64,000 nt of DNA from Mortierella alpina (GCA_029449245.1 JANATF010000028.1:12501-76500); one strand, 5' to 3'. Counted from the stretch's first letter, positions 44,418 to 54,954 are shown. Program-made: numbers and translations. Notes: generated by a model not told the origin, from the sequence alone.

Positions 44418-44490
44418 GAAAAGAGTTGTCTTTGCAAGTATCGTACTACCCTACTCTATATACTCGTTGTGACTGGCCACTACTGTTACA
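44418..44490 (-). repeat. E2 3' LTR, proximal part
   Basis: 73 bp completing the 3' LTR; ends CTGTTACA. The adjacent polypurine tract on the minus strand is AAAAGGGGAAGG (about 44502-44491). Confidence 0.93.
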
Positions 44491-44500
44491 CCTTCCCCTT

Positions 44501-47500
44501 TTAAAATTGGATACCATGTGCTGTTTTAAATTCGTTGACCAACTCGAGGCAATGAGAGAGGTTGCCGAGTGGTTCCCAAGTGGCGGAGCTGCGAGGATAA
44601 CCCTTCCAAAGAATAAGGAACTGATGCTGACGACGATAGCGTCTGTACTCGAGAATGCCTTCAGCCTCGTATTCCTCTTCGCCGTCAATGATCTCCGGTG
44701 GAGGCATGGCGGGCGCTCGTGGTCCGAGGGCTTCTGGCGACGGTTTATATTCTTGGAAGCGGTCCACGTGGAACACATCGTGTATCTTCATCGTTGGAGG
44801 CAGCTCAACACGAAAGGTGACCGGCGTGTGCTGCTCTAGCAACGTGTAGGGTCCGATGAAGCGAGGCTGCAATTTGCGTGAGGGCTGGTTTTGATCCGCA
44901 GCGACTGTGATGTGATCCGTGTTCAGCAGCACCTGATCTCCAACTTTGAACTTGTGGTCTCGGCGCCGTGTGTCAGCATTCTTGGCCTGTCGTTCCTGTG
45001 CTAAGGCTATGGCCTCTTTTGCGATGGTCAAGGAGGTGTGCTGGTTCGTCACGAACGCCTCTACCGTAGGGACGAGTGTGGTCGGGGGCAGGAGCAGCGA
45101 TGCTGGTACACGTGGGTGGAAGCCGGCGTTCAGAAAGAAGGGGGAGAATCCTGTGGTGGCATTGGTGGCGTTGTTGTAGGCGAACTCTGCGGCAGTCAAA
45201 AGAAGGTCCCAGTTCGTCTGCTGTTGGTCCACGAATGCTCTCAGCATGATCTCCAACGTCTGATTGGCTCTCTCCGTCTGGCCGTCCGTCTGAGGATGGA
45301 ATGCAGTGGACATTGCGAGCTTGACATCCATGAGGCGATGAAGTTCTTTCCAGAAGTGGCTGGTGAACTTGGCGTCGCGGTCCGAGACGATGGAGGTGGG
45401 CATTCCATGCAGCCGGAAAATATTGTCAAAAAAGATCCGCGCGACGTCAGGAGCAGTGTCGGTTGTTTTGCTGGCGACAAAGTGGACTTGCTTGGAGAGT
45501 TTGTCCACGAAGACCGTGATGGCATCGAACCCTCGAGGTGTCCTTGGTAGCTGTACGATGAAGTCCATGGTCACAGTGTCCCAGCGTTGATCCGGTATCT
45601 CAAGTGGTTGAAGAAGTCCTGCTGGTCTCTGGCGACTGGGCTTGTTGCGTTGACAACTCTCGCAGGTCTCGATGTACGTCCTTGTGTCTCGCGCAATCCT
45701 TGGCCAATACGCTGTTCGTCTCAATTGGCCATAGGTCTTGTCAAATCCCAAGTGTCCTGCTATGGCCGAGTCATGAGCGTCATGCAAGAGAGAAAGACGA
45801 ATGTCAGACTTCTGAGGAATGCAAACAAGGTTCATGCCATGTCGTTCAACAAACAAGAGATTCTCATGGAGCGAGTATCTCTGTGGGCAACTTCCCTGGA
45901 GGCAGCTTTCATAGATAGGACCGAGTTTAGGATCATCCGGGTAACTATCGATCAGGCGCTGCCTCAATCCTGGGTCCAACTGTACGGCCAACGAGTGTAG
46001 TGCCACCGGGTCTGGGTCTTTGTGGTCTGGTCGTCTGGAGAGGGCGTCTGGTACGATGTTGTCTGCGCCACGCTTGTACTTGAAGTCGAAGTCGTACTCC
46101 TGCAGCAACTCCATCCAACGTGCCTGTCTGCGAGTCAGCTTGGGCTGCGTTGGGAAGTGGCGAAGCGTGGCGTGATCCGTGTACACGACGAAGTGTGATC
46201 CATCCAGGTAATAACGCCATGTCTTCAGCGCGTGAACGACAGCCAGCAGCTCCTGTTCGTGTGTTGGATAGTTCCTCTCTGCAGAATTCATCTTCCTGGA
46301 TGTGAACGCCACTGGTCTCGAGACTCCATGTTCGTCTGTCTGAAAAAGCACGGCTCCAACAGCGAATCCAGACGCATCAGCTTCAACAGTGGTGGCTAGG
46401 TCGGGGTCAAAGATCCTGAGTACCGGCGCCTTGCTGATGGCGTCCTTGAGAGCGGTGAAGGCGTGTTCCTTGTCAGGATCCCAAGAGAATGGCACGCCCT
46501 CACCTAAGAGTCCAGTCAACGGTAACGCGATGTCAGCAAATCCGTCAATGTACTGCTGGTAGAATTGAGCAAGTCCAATGAACTGTTGTACATCCTTCTG
46601 CTTGCTGGGTCGGGGCCACTCGCGGATGGCGCGAACAAGCCCGGCGTTGGTGTGGATCCCGTCCTTCGAAATGACATGGCCTAGGAACTCCGTCTGCTCC
46701 TGCATGAATGAACACTTGCTAAGTTTGGCGTATAAGCCGTGCTTCCGAAGTAGGGCCAGTGCTTTCCTGAGGTGTTCCAGATGTTCAGCCTTCGTCTTCG
46801 AGTAGATGAGTATGTCGTCCAAGTAGATGACAACCCACTTGTCAAGGCCGGGGTCAAAGACGTTGAGCATCATGTTGGAGAATGAAGCGGGAGCGTTAGT
46901 CAAACCAAATGGTACGACGTTAAACTCAAAATGACCGTAACGACATCGAAACGCTGTTTTGTGGGTATGGGGTTCATAAACGCGTTGTTGATGGTAACCA
47001 GAAAGAAGATCAAGTTTGGTGAAAAACTGTGCACCCCTGAACCGGTCGATGAGTTCGTCGATGCGGGGGAGGGGGTGTCGGTTTTTGCGAGTGATCCTGT
47101 TGAGACCACGATAGTCCACACACATGCGCAGGGAGCCGTCCTTCTTTTTGACAAAGAGGACGGGAGCGCCATAGGGGGATGTGCTCGGTTTGATGAATTT
47201 CTTTTTGAGCAATTCGTCCAACTGCTTCCTGAGCTCATCCAGTTCTGCGATGGACAGCCGAATGACTGGTCGCACAGGAGGGTCTGCTGTGGGGTCGGTG
47301 TCGATTTTCATTGCGTCGCCTCGGTCTGGTGGGAGACCGTCAGGAAGGGAAGTGGGGAAGACATCACGAAACTCGTCGAGGATGGGAAGGACATCAGCAG
47401 GAACGGGCGGTGTGGAGGGGGTGATGGCTGAGGTGGTCTTCACTAATGCAAGAAACACTTCGTTGCCGGGTTGTGCAGCGAGGGCGTGGAAGTGCATGTG

Positions 47501-47604
47501 GTTCAGGAGACGACCGCCGGACTTAGCTGTGATTGAAGAGGGCGCGAACCCTCGACATGACCAGACAACGTGGCCTCCATGGTGCTGGAAGTGCAGGTCG
47601 TTGG
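44501..47604 (-). CDS. E2 Pol, RT-RNase H-integrase-chromodomain part
   Basis: The frame enters at the E3 junction (47604) and ends near 44501. Domains in order: RT with MCVDYRGLN, PFGLTNAPASF and YLDD (VIYLDDILIYS); RNase H (TDASGFAVGAV-type start EADASGFAVGAV); integrase with HLGFDKTYGQ...CESCQRNK and the D (MDFIV), D (VSDRDAKF), E (QTERANQTLE) residues; and a chromodomain (FLILWKGYPRSSATWEP) close to the C-terminus. Removing E3 and one GTTGG joins it in frame to the protease part at 55034 (NWRTN then DLHFQHH). The extended frame up to 47839 through the E3 LTR is an accident of the insertion, not a real start. Confidence 0.92.
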
Positions 47605-47764
47605 TGAAATATATTATTGAAGATTGGGTCAAGGAAGTAAAGTGAGAAAAAGATGTGGGTCCACACACCACACATCGTGAGCTTTTATTATGGAACCCTG
47701 GCAGAAATGCGTATACGGGTTCCTGACTATGTACGTGTGCTTGGGCTCTGGTGAATATACCACA
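47605..47764 (-). repeat. E3 3' LTR
   Basis: 160 bp, TG...CA. The polypurine tract next to it on the minus strand is CAAAGGGGGGGAATG (about 47783-47769). Confidence 0.94.
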
Positions 47765-47946
47765 GAGCATTCCCCCCCTTTGGAGAATGAGGCACGAATT
47801 CAGGTGATTCATGGGATATGAAGCAGAGTCAAAACTCACGGATTTGTTTGTATTTGTGTGTGCATAGCACGATGGAACAGCGGTGTGTTGCAGAAAAAAT
47901 AAAAAATAACGTGTTTATATGATGCTTAATTGCAATAAGGTTATTG

Positions 47947-48936
47947 CTACGGTCTAGGTGACATCATGCCCTGGTTAGGACAATCGGCAACGGTGTGCAG
48001 CTCCCTCCATGACTTGCATCGTTTACAGCGATCGTAGCTAGGGTCCACCGGATCGGTAGTGGGAGGAGTGTCATCCTGGACCGATGATTCAGTCCGTCGT
48101 AGTCGAGGCCTAATCGGTGAGGCGTTGCTCGCCGATGTGTGCAGGACCACTGTGGTTACAGGTGCAGTATCGACAACGACCGGATCCGCTTCTTTAGCGA
48201 CTGAGGTGGCACCTGTGCTGTCAGGAGTGACAGTGGCGTCAATGGGGTCGGCTTTAGTGGGTACCATCGCAGGGCTGTGTCGACGTCGCTTGACATGGCC
48301 GTCGTGCTCTCCGTGGTAGACGTACTGACTCAGTAGTCGGTGCGTTGTGTCTTGTGCCGCGCCGAACTCGACTTCTCTGTCGAACGTGGCCGCGTATTGG
48401 CGTAGAGTGCGCTTGATGCCGTGGACTATGTTGTTACAGCCGTCAATGGCTCTTGTGTATTGGTCCAGGCGGGCGTCCGAATCGACGTTCTCTTCTGGTA
48501 CGATAGGTGTAAAGCCTGTCCTTCCTCTCATACGGAATCGGTCGCTCAATTCAGCGATGTACTCCGACACCCATAGTGTTGTTGAGGCCTCGGCGCAACG
48601 CATTATGTGTTGAGCGTTGCGCACACCAACAGTAGCGGTTCTCAGCTCGTCGGGGGATGGTGCCCAGGGGATTGCAGGGAGTTCCTCGCGTAAATGAGGG
48701 GCCTGGAATGCATGGTCGTGGCCAGGGAGGGCAAAGTGAACCCTATGAGGAGGTGGTGGCGACGCTGGAGTGGTAGGGGTGGCAGGAGCGGCAGAGGCGG
48801 CGCTGCTACCGGTGGCTTGTCTGTTGTTGCCGTTACTGCTGACAGTCCTGGCAGTTGCAGAGGTTCGCGCTGGTGTAGGAGTGGGCGCGTTTGGCTGGTT
48901 GGTGCGGTCAGCGAGTGGGGAGCGAGAGCAGGACAT
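47947..48936 (-). CDS. E3 additional ORF after pol, zinc-knuckle-like, 329 aa
   Basis: An open frame on the element's sense strand, in the place where env or other accessory genes sit. It starts with a Ser/Thr/Pro/Ala-rich stretch (residues 1-60), then a helical Gag-like middle (about 85-220), a basic patch HVKRRRH near 217, a Thr/Val-rich linker, and near the C-terminus CKRCKSWRELHTVADC, i.e. CX2CX6HX4C, a widened zinc knuckle. No signal peptide or membrane segment is seen, so it is not an envelope protein. The sequence resembles a small Gag or nucleic-acid-binding protein. E1, E2 and E5 lack a counterpart. It may be a captured gene or a second Gag. Confidence 0.65.
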   Translation of the reverse strand: MSCSRSPLADRTNQPNAPTPTPARTSATARTVSSNGNNRQATGSSAASAAPATPTTPASPPPPHRVHFALPGHDHAFQAPHLREELPAIPWAPSPDELRTATVGVRNAQHIMRCAEASTTLWVSEYIAELSDRFRMRGRTGFTPIVPEENVDSDARLDQYTRAIDGCNNIVHGIKRTLRQYAATFDREVEFGAAQDTTHRLLSQYVYHGEHDGHVKRRRHSPAMVPTKADPIDATVTPDSTGATSVAKEADPVVVDTAPVTTVVLHTSASNASPIRPRLRRTESSVQDDTPPTTDPVDPSYDRCKRCKSWRELHTVADCPNQGMMSPRP

Positions 48937-49151
48937 GGTTAAGGAAGGACTGAAGGATTGTGGGAGTTGAAGTTGTGTTTTGGAGGTGAATGGCGAGAAC
49001 GGATGGAGTGAATTGCCATTCTCATGTCGTTTGCCATCCCATTTAAATGTGATTCACGATGGGCATTTGGTTGATCACGCCATTCGCATGTCATTGTGTG
49101 ATTGGTCCGTTGCTCAAGATGTCTTTTGCATGAAGGCAGAGGGGTAATGGC

Positions 49152-49153
<2 letters not shown>

Positions 49154-49184
<31 letters not shown>
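49154..49184 (-). repeat. 31-nt poly(A) tract between E3 pol and the extra ORF
   Basis: 31 consecutive T on the plus strand, i.e. poly(A) in the element's sense, about 70 nt after the pol stop and 218 nt before the extra ORF. It looks like a copied mRNA tail and may mark a junction between two RNAs. Confidence 0.9.
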
Positions 49185-49185
<1 letters not shown>

Positions 49186-49254
49186 AAGTGACAGAGGGCG
49201 CGGTATACTGTAGTGTGACGCTGCAGTGCAGAGGACTGGTCTGGTGTGCCGCGT

Positions 49255-51009
49255 TCAGAGTGCTTTTGTCGTGCTTGAGCGAGTAGTGCGACGTTTCTTT
49301 GGACCAGAGGGAGTTGATGCAGCAGGGACTTCGGCGGAGCGCTTGTTGGTGCTTGCCTTGGCTCGCTGTGTTGCCCAGTAGTCAGTGATGCATTTCTTTT
49401 CAATGAAGTGTTCTTCAGGCTCCCATGTGTTGGCGTCAGAAGAGTAATTTTTCCACTTCACCAAGTACTCGGTAGTGCGAGGTTTAATAGGACTTTCTCG
49501 ATGATCGAGAATGGATCCTACTTCATACGTAGCCGTGTCATCAAAATCCTCCAGCACAAGTTTGAGCTGGGAAGGGGCATAGTGCCTGCCTAAAAGCATG
49601 CCAGTGCCGTCCTTGAGGGCGTAAGCACCGTTGGCAGTTCTGTGAACGACAGTATAAGGCCCTTCATATCGAGGCGAAAGTTTGTCTCCTCTGATGGGGT
49701 CAAGGGTCATTACCTTTGCGCCGTCAGGAAAGTCATTATGCAATACAGTGGCATTGAATCGCTCAATCATTTTTGCTTGTGTAGCGTCTGATTTGAGTTT
49801 GATAGCAGGAAAGACGATTTTTGTCATGTACTCCAGGCGTTCTTCGAGTTCTTGTTGACTCATTGGGACGCCTTTGTCGTCAGTATAGTTACTGAAACCA
49901 TTTGCTTTTCGTGCAAAGAAGAGTGAGAATGGGGAAGAGTTGTGAAGATGCACTGTTCGTGTGTTCATGGACAGTTGAGTGAAAGGAACGTGTTGATCCC
50001 AATTGTGCTTTTCCCCTTTGATTTCTCTGCGTAATATTGCGCAGGCAGATTTAACATGATTTTCGGCAACGCCGTTTCCTCTTGGGTGATAAGGTGTAAT
50101 TAAGCGATGGTCAATGCGTAATTTGTCAACCATGGTTCGAACGATGTCATTAGCGAACTCTTTGCCGTTGTCAGATTGTAGTACTCGTGGAAAGCCGATG
50201 TCAGTGAAGCGTTTGAATACAGCAGTGGCCACAGTAAGTGCGGATTTATCCGGAAGAGCGTCCAACATCACAAAACGGGTGCAAACATCAACCATGACCA
50301 GCAAATAGACGTTGCCGTCTTTGGACCTGGTGAAAGGTCCAGCTAAATCAATCGCAATGTGCTCGCCGGGTAAATGTGCATGTACGGCCTTCATTGGATG
50401 GTATCCTTTCCGTGCTATATTCATCAGCTGGCATTCCCTACAGCGTTTGGTAAACTCAAGGCAGTCTTTGGCTAACTGTGGCCATGTTTTCCCTGATGAA
50501 TGAATAGAGTTCACCATGGCGTTGGTGCCTAGATGACCCATTGCGTGCGTCTTGTATAATGTGTCTGCTCTTTCAGTGTCAGGGACAATCTCTCTTTCAG
50601 TCTCGCTGTTTTGGAGCATATGGATGTACGAGAGTGCAATTTGTTGATCCGTAGGATTGGTAGGTGGGTTCCGTATATTAGCGGGAAACAGACGAGAGAG
50701 TGCATCAGGAAGGATGTTTATAATTCCTGGGCGATAGTGTACATCAAAAGAGTAGTTCAAGATAGTATCTTGCCATGTAGTCAACATAGAGTTTAAGTTA
50801 GGTTGAGAGTGAATGAACATCAATGCGCGATGATCAGTGTAGAGATCAAACTGTCTGCCCCACAGGTAGTAGTGAAATTTGTTCAGAGCAAAGACAATTC
50901 CTAACAGTTCTTTTTTGGTAGCGCTATAACGTCGTTCACGATCTTGTAGAGATCTGGCAACGAACGAGATATAGTTGATCTTGTTGGGGTATTCTTTGCC
51001 GTACGGCAA
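49255..51009 (-). CDS. E3 Pol, C-terminal part (RNase H-integrase-chromodomain), after a frameshift
   Basis: Open from within RNase H (start shown at a TTG-type codon, not a real start) to 49255. It contains the end of RNase H, the integrase zinc domain (HAMGHLG...CRECQLMN), D (IDLAGPF), D (QSDNGKEF), E (NGVAENH), and a chromodomain (YLVKWKNYSSDANTWEP). The reading frame is -1 relative to the upstream part because one A is missing in the run at 51082-51084 (GAAAG here, GAAAAG at the matching site in E1). The pol protein of this copy is therefore broken. Confidence 0.9.
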   Translation of the reverse strand: MPYGKEYPNKINYISFVARSLQDRERRYSATKKELLGIVFALNKFHYYLWGRQFDLYTDHRALMFIHSQPNLNSMLTTWQDTILNYSFDVHYRPGIINILPDALSRLFPANIRNPPTNPTDQQIALSYIHMLQNSETEREIVPDTERADTLYKTHAMGHLGTNAMVNSIHSSGKTWPQLAKDCLEFTKRCRECQLMNIARKGYHPMKAVHAHLPGEHIAIDLAGPFTRSKDGNVYLLVMVDVCTRFVMLDALPDKSALTVATAVFKRFTDIGFPRVLQSDNGKEFANDIVRTMVDKLRIDHRLITPYHPRGNGVAENHVKSACAILRREIKGEKHNWDQHVPFTQLSMNTRTVHLHNSSPFSLFFARKANGFSNYTDDKGVPMSQQELEERLEYMTKIVFPAIKLKSDATQAKMIERFNATVLHNDFPDGAKVMTLDPIRGDKLSPRYEGPYTVVHRTANGAYALKDGTGMLLGRHYAPSQLKLVLEDFDDTATYEVGSILDHRESPIKPRTTEYLVKWKNYSSDANTWEPEEHFIEKKCITDYWATQRAKASTNKRSAEVPAASTPSGPKKRRTTRSSTTKAL

Positions 51010-54000
51010 TTGGTACAGGACAGCACCAATCCCAACATCTGACGCGTCAGTGGCGACATAGAATGGTTTGCTGAAGTCAGGAAAGATAAGATGGGCGCGT
51101 GTGTAAGCAGTTCTTTTAATGTGTTGAATGCTTCAAGTTGTTCTTTGTTCAACACGAATGAATCTGTTCGATTCCGTAATGCGTCCAGAGGAGCAGCAAC
51201 CCTACTGAACAGTGGTATGAATTCTCTGAAAAAATTGAACGTGCCAAGATATGATTGAACCTGCTTCGCCGTTGTAGGCGCAACCCATTCGTCAATATTG
51301 GCGAACTTGGTGGGATCGACACTTTTGCCGTGCAGACCAATAACAAATCCTAGCAGCGAAATTTGTGTGCTGTAAAAGTTGCTCTTTTTACTATTGATAA
51401 TGAGCTTGGCTGCATTGAGCCGTTCGATTACGGTGCGTACATTTCTCGCGTGTTCAGATCGATTCTTTGAAAATATCACAATGTCGTCAATGAAGTTGAG
51501 TACGAATGGAAGATCACCGAGGATGCGTGACATTCCACGTTGAAAGATGCTTGATAATGGTTTCAAGCCAAAAGGTGCTTTTTTGAACATGTATTGTATG
51601 CCATTGTGCATAAATGCTGTAAGTGGTCGATCCTCTTCGTTAATGGGTAGACGATGGTACGCCTGAGTGAGGTCGAGTGTAGTGAAGACAGAGTTGCCTG
51701 CAAGACGAGTAATAATGTCAGATATTAATGGTAACGGGAAGTTGTCATCCGGCAAGAGTTTGTTGAGTGGTCTCGGGTCGAGGCAGACTCTCCACATAGT
51801 TTTGTCACCGTTCTCGTCTTTCTTGGCAGCCAAGGTCAAGGTGTTGTTATGGACGTTGCCTGCAGGAGCGAGCGTAATTACGTCGTCCTCGAGCCATTTC
51901 CCAATTGTATCAGAAAAAATGCTCTGTTGTTTCTCAGCGAAAGGACGTGGCTTTCGATACAGAATTGTGTCTGCAGGTACAGACAAGAAAACTTTCATTT
52001 CTGGCACCGGGCAAGAGCTTGTCTTCTCGATCTTCCCATTCTCCGCGAGTGCGTTTTCTATGTGTGCCATGTATCTTTCCTTCTCTTGTATGTAAGTTCT
52101 CGAAAGCTCGATCCGTGGTTTTGTACCCGGGATTAGAGAAGGTTTGGTGTCCTCTACAGGTTCTGGTAGCGGTGTCGCGTGCTCGCCAGGGTTGGTGAGT
52201 CCAGTAATACCTAATCCAAACTGGTGGAATAGATCCATCCCGATCAGGAATGGGTAATGTTGGTCTATTACCTCGAGCATTGCTGATACCACGTTGGTAC
52301 CATAGTGTAACTCGATATTTTCTGTGCGCCCGATTCTCGGTACTGTCGTGTTGACATCTGCTAATGTAATTAGACCTTCGATCGGAGTGATCGCTTTCTT
52401 GTGTTTGAGAGCAATGTCTTTGCGTATGCATGTGTCTGTTGCACCCGTATCAAGCAGTGCTTCATACTTTACCCCTTCGAACGAGACGAAGACGGTGATG
52501 CGTTTATCCGTTTTTTCGGAGGGTGTACTTAGTTTGGACAGAGAGGGTTCCTCCATGCATAAAGACGAGACGCGAATGCTGTTATCAGGAGAATCACGCG
52601 GTGGCGATTCGGCATCCCGCCGGCTTCGTTCGGCTTGGTAAAGGCTCTCAAAGTCAATGTCTTCAAGTTTGAGTTTGCTCAGACTAGCAATTAGAGGATT
52701 CTGCTCAGAAATGTGAGCTTTCGCGTCAAAAAGCGTGTTGGTTAAAGTCCGAGCGGTGGCCATTGTAGCCAGCTTTACGCCATCTGTGAGCGTGATTAGA
52801 CCGGAGGACGGAGGAATGAATGGTGCGATAACCTCTGGTTGTGTGTTATTGTCCGTAGCTGGGGTAAGTACCTCTTGACGCGTGTTATCGTCGGTAGCCG
52901 GAGCAAGTTCTTCCTGGCGCGTGCTACTCTCAGTAGTCATCCTCCTCCGCATGTTTCTTTGGCGTTTGTTGGGGCGTTGTCTAACTGCCTTTCCCTGTGG
53001 AGTCACAGTAGCGTTCGTGGTTGAGGGAATGCGTTTGGCATGGGTTGCGCGTATGTATTTTCCAATGTCAGATTGTTCATCGTTATCACTCAACTCGCTC
53101 TTATCGGACGAAGTGTCATTACAAAATGGTGTGTCATTTTCGTTTATTGGTGTACAACCCTCAGTGGGTTCATTGTGCTCATCTACATCAATCAGCTGTT
53201 GACTTGATGCTTGCTTATCGGCGGTTGGGGCCGTTTCCGCCGCGTCCGCGACCGCCACGTCCGTAACCGCCACGGCCTCGTGCGTTGGATCCGCGGTAGG
53301 AACCTTGATGAGTAATGGAGTTGTAGATAGATTGGTATCAGTACCGGACTTAGTAATTCCGAGAGCAGAAAGCTTCACATGCAAGGTAGTATTATCGGTT
53401 GAGTTGTTGGGGGCAGTTGCAACATTGCTGCCGCCAGCGTTTGCTTCGCTACGAAGCCTGCCACGGCATTCATCAGCAGTATGACCCAACTTGTGGCAGA
53501 ACATGCATTGGACACATGCCTCTGTCGCGTGGGTATAGTTCACTCCGCAATTATCGCAAGAGAACGAAGCTGGTGGAGTCACCGGTTGCTGGGGTCGCAG
53601 GTTGTTGTGCACCTGAGCTTGGGGACGTACAGCGGGGTTGAAACGTTGCTGCTGTCTCTGCCGAGGGTTGCGGCTCGGTCCTGCTGCGTTGTATCGTTGA
53701 CTACGTGGCGTACCATGGTTGGCGAAGCCAGGGGCTGACCCTACATCCATTGTTGGACCAGACATTTGGCAAAGAATATCAGTATACTCCTTGATGGACG
53801 TAAACTTAGTGCGTTGTTTTTCAATGCGCAGTGCAATGAGCATGGTATTGTAGATGTCGTCAGGAACTTTGTGTTGCAATGAATCAAGGATGACAGAGTT
53901 GCTATCCTCAATACCGAGCATCAGGATGTCGCGTTGCACCCTCATTGCAAATTGTCGATACGACTCGTCGTGTTCACGACCCATGTCTACAATGTTTTTG

Positions 54001-54794
54001 ATTTCGACCATACGTTGTCGAGGGGGCATTGTGATGCGGAGAAAGATTGCTTCTAAATCCTCCCAAGTAAGAGTCTCTTTTTGGCGTGTTTGCAACTCAT
54101 CCTTCAACTGTCGACGATGAATGGGACTCTCAGTGTAGTAGTACAGGTATCTTTTGGCGTCTCTGTCGAACCGCTTCTCACCCGCGAAAGCCGTTAAAGT
54201 GCTCTGTAGCTCAGCTAAAAACTCTCGCGCATTACTGTCCTTTTTGAACTTGGGCAACCCTGTTGGGCATTTTAGATAATGGTCATCAGGGTCGGTTTTA
54301 TCTTTACCTGAAGTGATACCGAGAGGCAGCGTCTCCTGGAGGGTGTCTTTCATAAGTTGAATGACTCGATCCTTTTGTTGGAGAGCCAGGGCAGCGGCTT
54401 CGGCCTCCTCAATAGTGGCCAGATTGGCTGCCAGACGTCTAGTGGTGGCATGCTTCGCCTCAAGTAAGGCTTGGCGATCCTCGTGTAGCTTCATTAAGAG
54501 TTGCTGGTCACTGAGGTTTGGGGTAGCAACAGTGGCCGGTGATGAGAGGAACGTGGTGGATGGCGATGGCAGGCCTGCAGTGGCCACCGATGAGCTTACA
54601 CTCGTGTTGTCACGTTCAATCATGTCCGCATCCTCATCGTAGTCGAGGTCATCGTCATGCGTTCTGTCAACATCCATGTTGTCAGATGCGCTTTCCTCCA
54701 TAGTTGGATCGTTCCCAACGTGCATCGTTGGCACAGCATCTGCAGTGGATGCGAGGGCAGGTAGAATGCGACTGCGTGTTGTCGGCTTGACCAT
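50901..54794 (-). CDS. E3 Gag-protease-RT, N-terminal part
   Basis: Starts at Met 54794 (MVKPTTRSRI). Gag has two zinc motifs near residues 415-445 (CDNCGVNYTHATEAC, CMFCHKLGHTADEC), the protease DTGAT, and RT with FIDD (NFIDDIVIFS), as in E1. Real homology ends at about 51085, after which the frame is out of register and the last ~60 residues are nonsense. Between Gag and protease there is a long Thr/Asn-rich linker. Confidence 0.92.
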   Translation of the reverse strand: MVKPTTRSRILPALASTADAVPTMHVGNDPTMEESASDNMDVDRTHDDDLDYDEDADMIERDNTSVSSSVATAGLPSPSTTFLSSPATVATPNLSDQQLLMKLHEDRQALLEAKHATTRRLAANLATIEEAEAAALALQQKDRVIQLMKDTLQETLPLGITSGKDKTDPDDHYLKCPTGLPKFKKDSNAREFLAELQSTLTAFAGEKRFDRDAKRYLYYYTESPIHRRQLKDELQTRQKETLTWEDLEAIFLRITMPPRQRMVEIKNIVDMGREHDESYRQFAMRVQRDILMLGIEDSNSVILDSLQHKVPDDIYNTMLIALRIEKQRTKFTSIKEYTDILCQMSGPTMDVGSAPGFANHGTPRSQRYNAAGPSRNPRQRQQQRFNPAVRPQAQVHNNLRPQQPVTPPASFSCDNCGVNYTHATEACVQCMFCHKLGHTADECRGRLRSEANAGGSNVATAPNNSTDNTTLHVKLSALGITKSGTDTNLSTTPLLIKVPTADPTHEAVAVTDVAVADAAETAPTADKQASSQQLIDVDEHNEPTEGCTPINENDTPFCNDTSSDKSELSDNDEQSDIGKYIRATHAKRIPSTTNATVTPQGKAVRQRPNKRQRNMRRRMTTESSTRQEELAPATDDNTRQEVLTPATDNNTQPEVIAPFIPPSSGLITLTDGVKLATMATARTLTNTLFDAKAHISEQNPLIASLSKLKLEDIDFESLYQAERSRRDAESPPRDSPDNSIRVSSLCMEEPSLSKLSTPSEKTDKRITVFVSFEGVKYEALLDTGATDTCIRKDIALKHKKAITPIEGLITLADVNTTVPRIGRTENIELHYGTNVVSAMLEVIDQHYPFLIGMDLFHQFGLGITGLTNPGEHATPLPEPVEDTKPSLIPGTKPRIELSRTYIQEKERYMAHIENALAENGKIEKTSSCPVPEMKVFLSVPADTILYRKPRPFAEKQQSIFSDTIGKWLEDDVITLAPAGNVHNNTLTLAAKKDENGDKTMWRVCLDPRPLNKLLPDDNFPLPLISDIITRLAGNSVFTTLDLTQAYHRLPINEEDRPLTAFMHNGIQYMFKKAPFGLKPLSSIFQRGMSRILGDLPFVLNFIDDIVIFSKNRSEHARNVRTVIERLNAAKLIINSKKSNFYSTQISLLGFVIGLHGKSVDPTKFANIDEWVAPTTAKQVQSYLGTFNFFREFIPLFSRVAAPLDALRNRTDSFVLNKEQLEAFNTLKELLTHAPILSFLTSANHSMSPLTRQMLGLVLSCTNCRTAKNTPTRSTISRSLPDLYKIVNDVIALPKKNC

Positions 54795-54855
54795 GATGAA
54801 GGGTTTTTGATTATTTATTTGGAATGCGTGTGGTGTGTGGGATATCTTGAGAACT

Positions 54856-54954
54856 TCACTTTAAAAAATGAAATATATTATTGAAGATTGGGTCAAGGAA
54901 GTAAAGTGAGAAAAAGATGTGGGTCCACACACCACACATCGTGAGCTTTTATTA
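54856..54954 (-). promoter_or_regulatory. E3 promoter and putative self-priming site
   Basis: On the minus strand an A/T-rich TATA-like box (ATAATAAAAG, 54954-54945) is followed about 36 nt later by TCACTTTA (54909-54902). Five nt past the LTR end is its complement TAAAGTGA (54863-54856). Relative to E1, both partners have gained an A/T pair. The distance from the LTR end (33 nt) is the same as in E1. Confidence 0.5.

Noticed and set aside
47604-47839. True start of the E2 pol frame inside E3
   Set aside because: The upstream codons come from the E3 polypurine region and LTR; the frame is open by chance and homology starts at the junction.
51009-51090. Programmed frameshift in E3 pol
   Set aside because: The related E1 reads through in one frame with one more base at the same site, and the break lies inside RNase H, not at a domain border.
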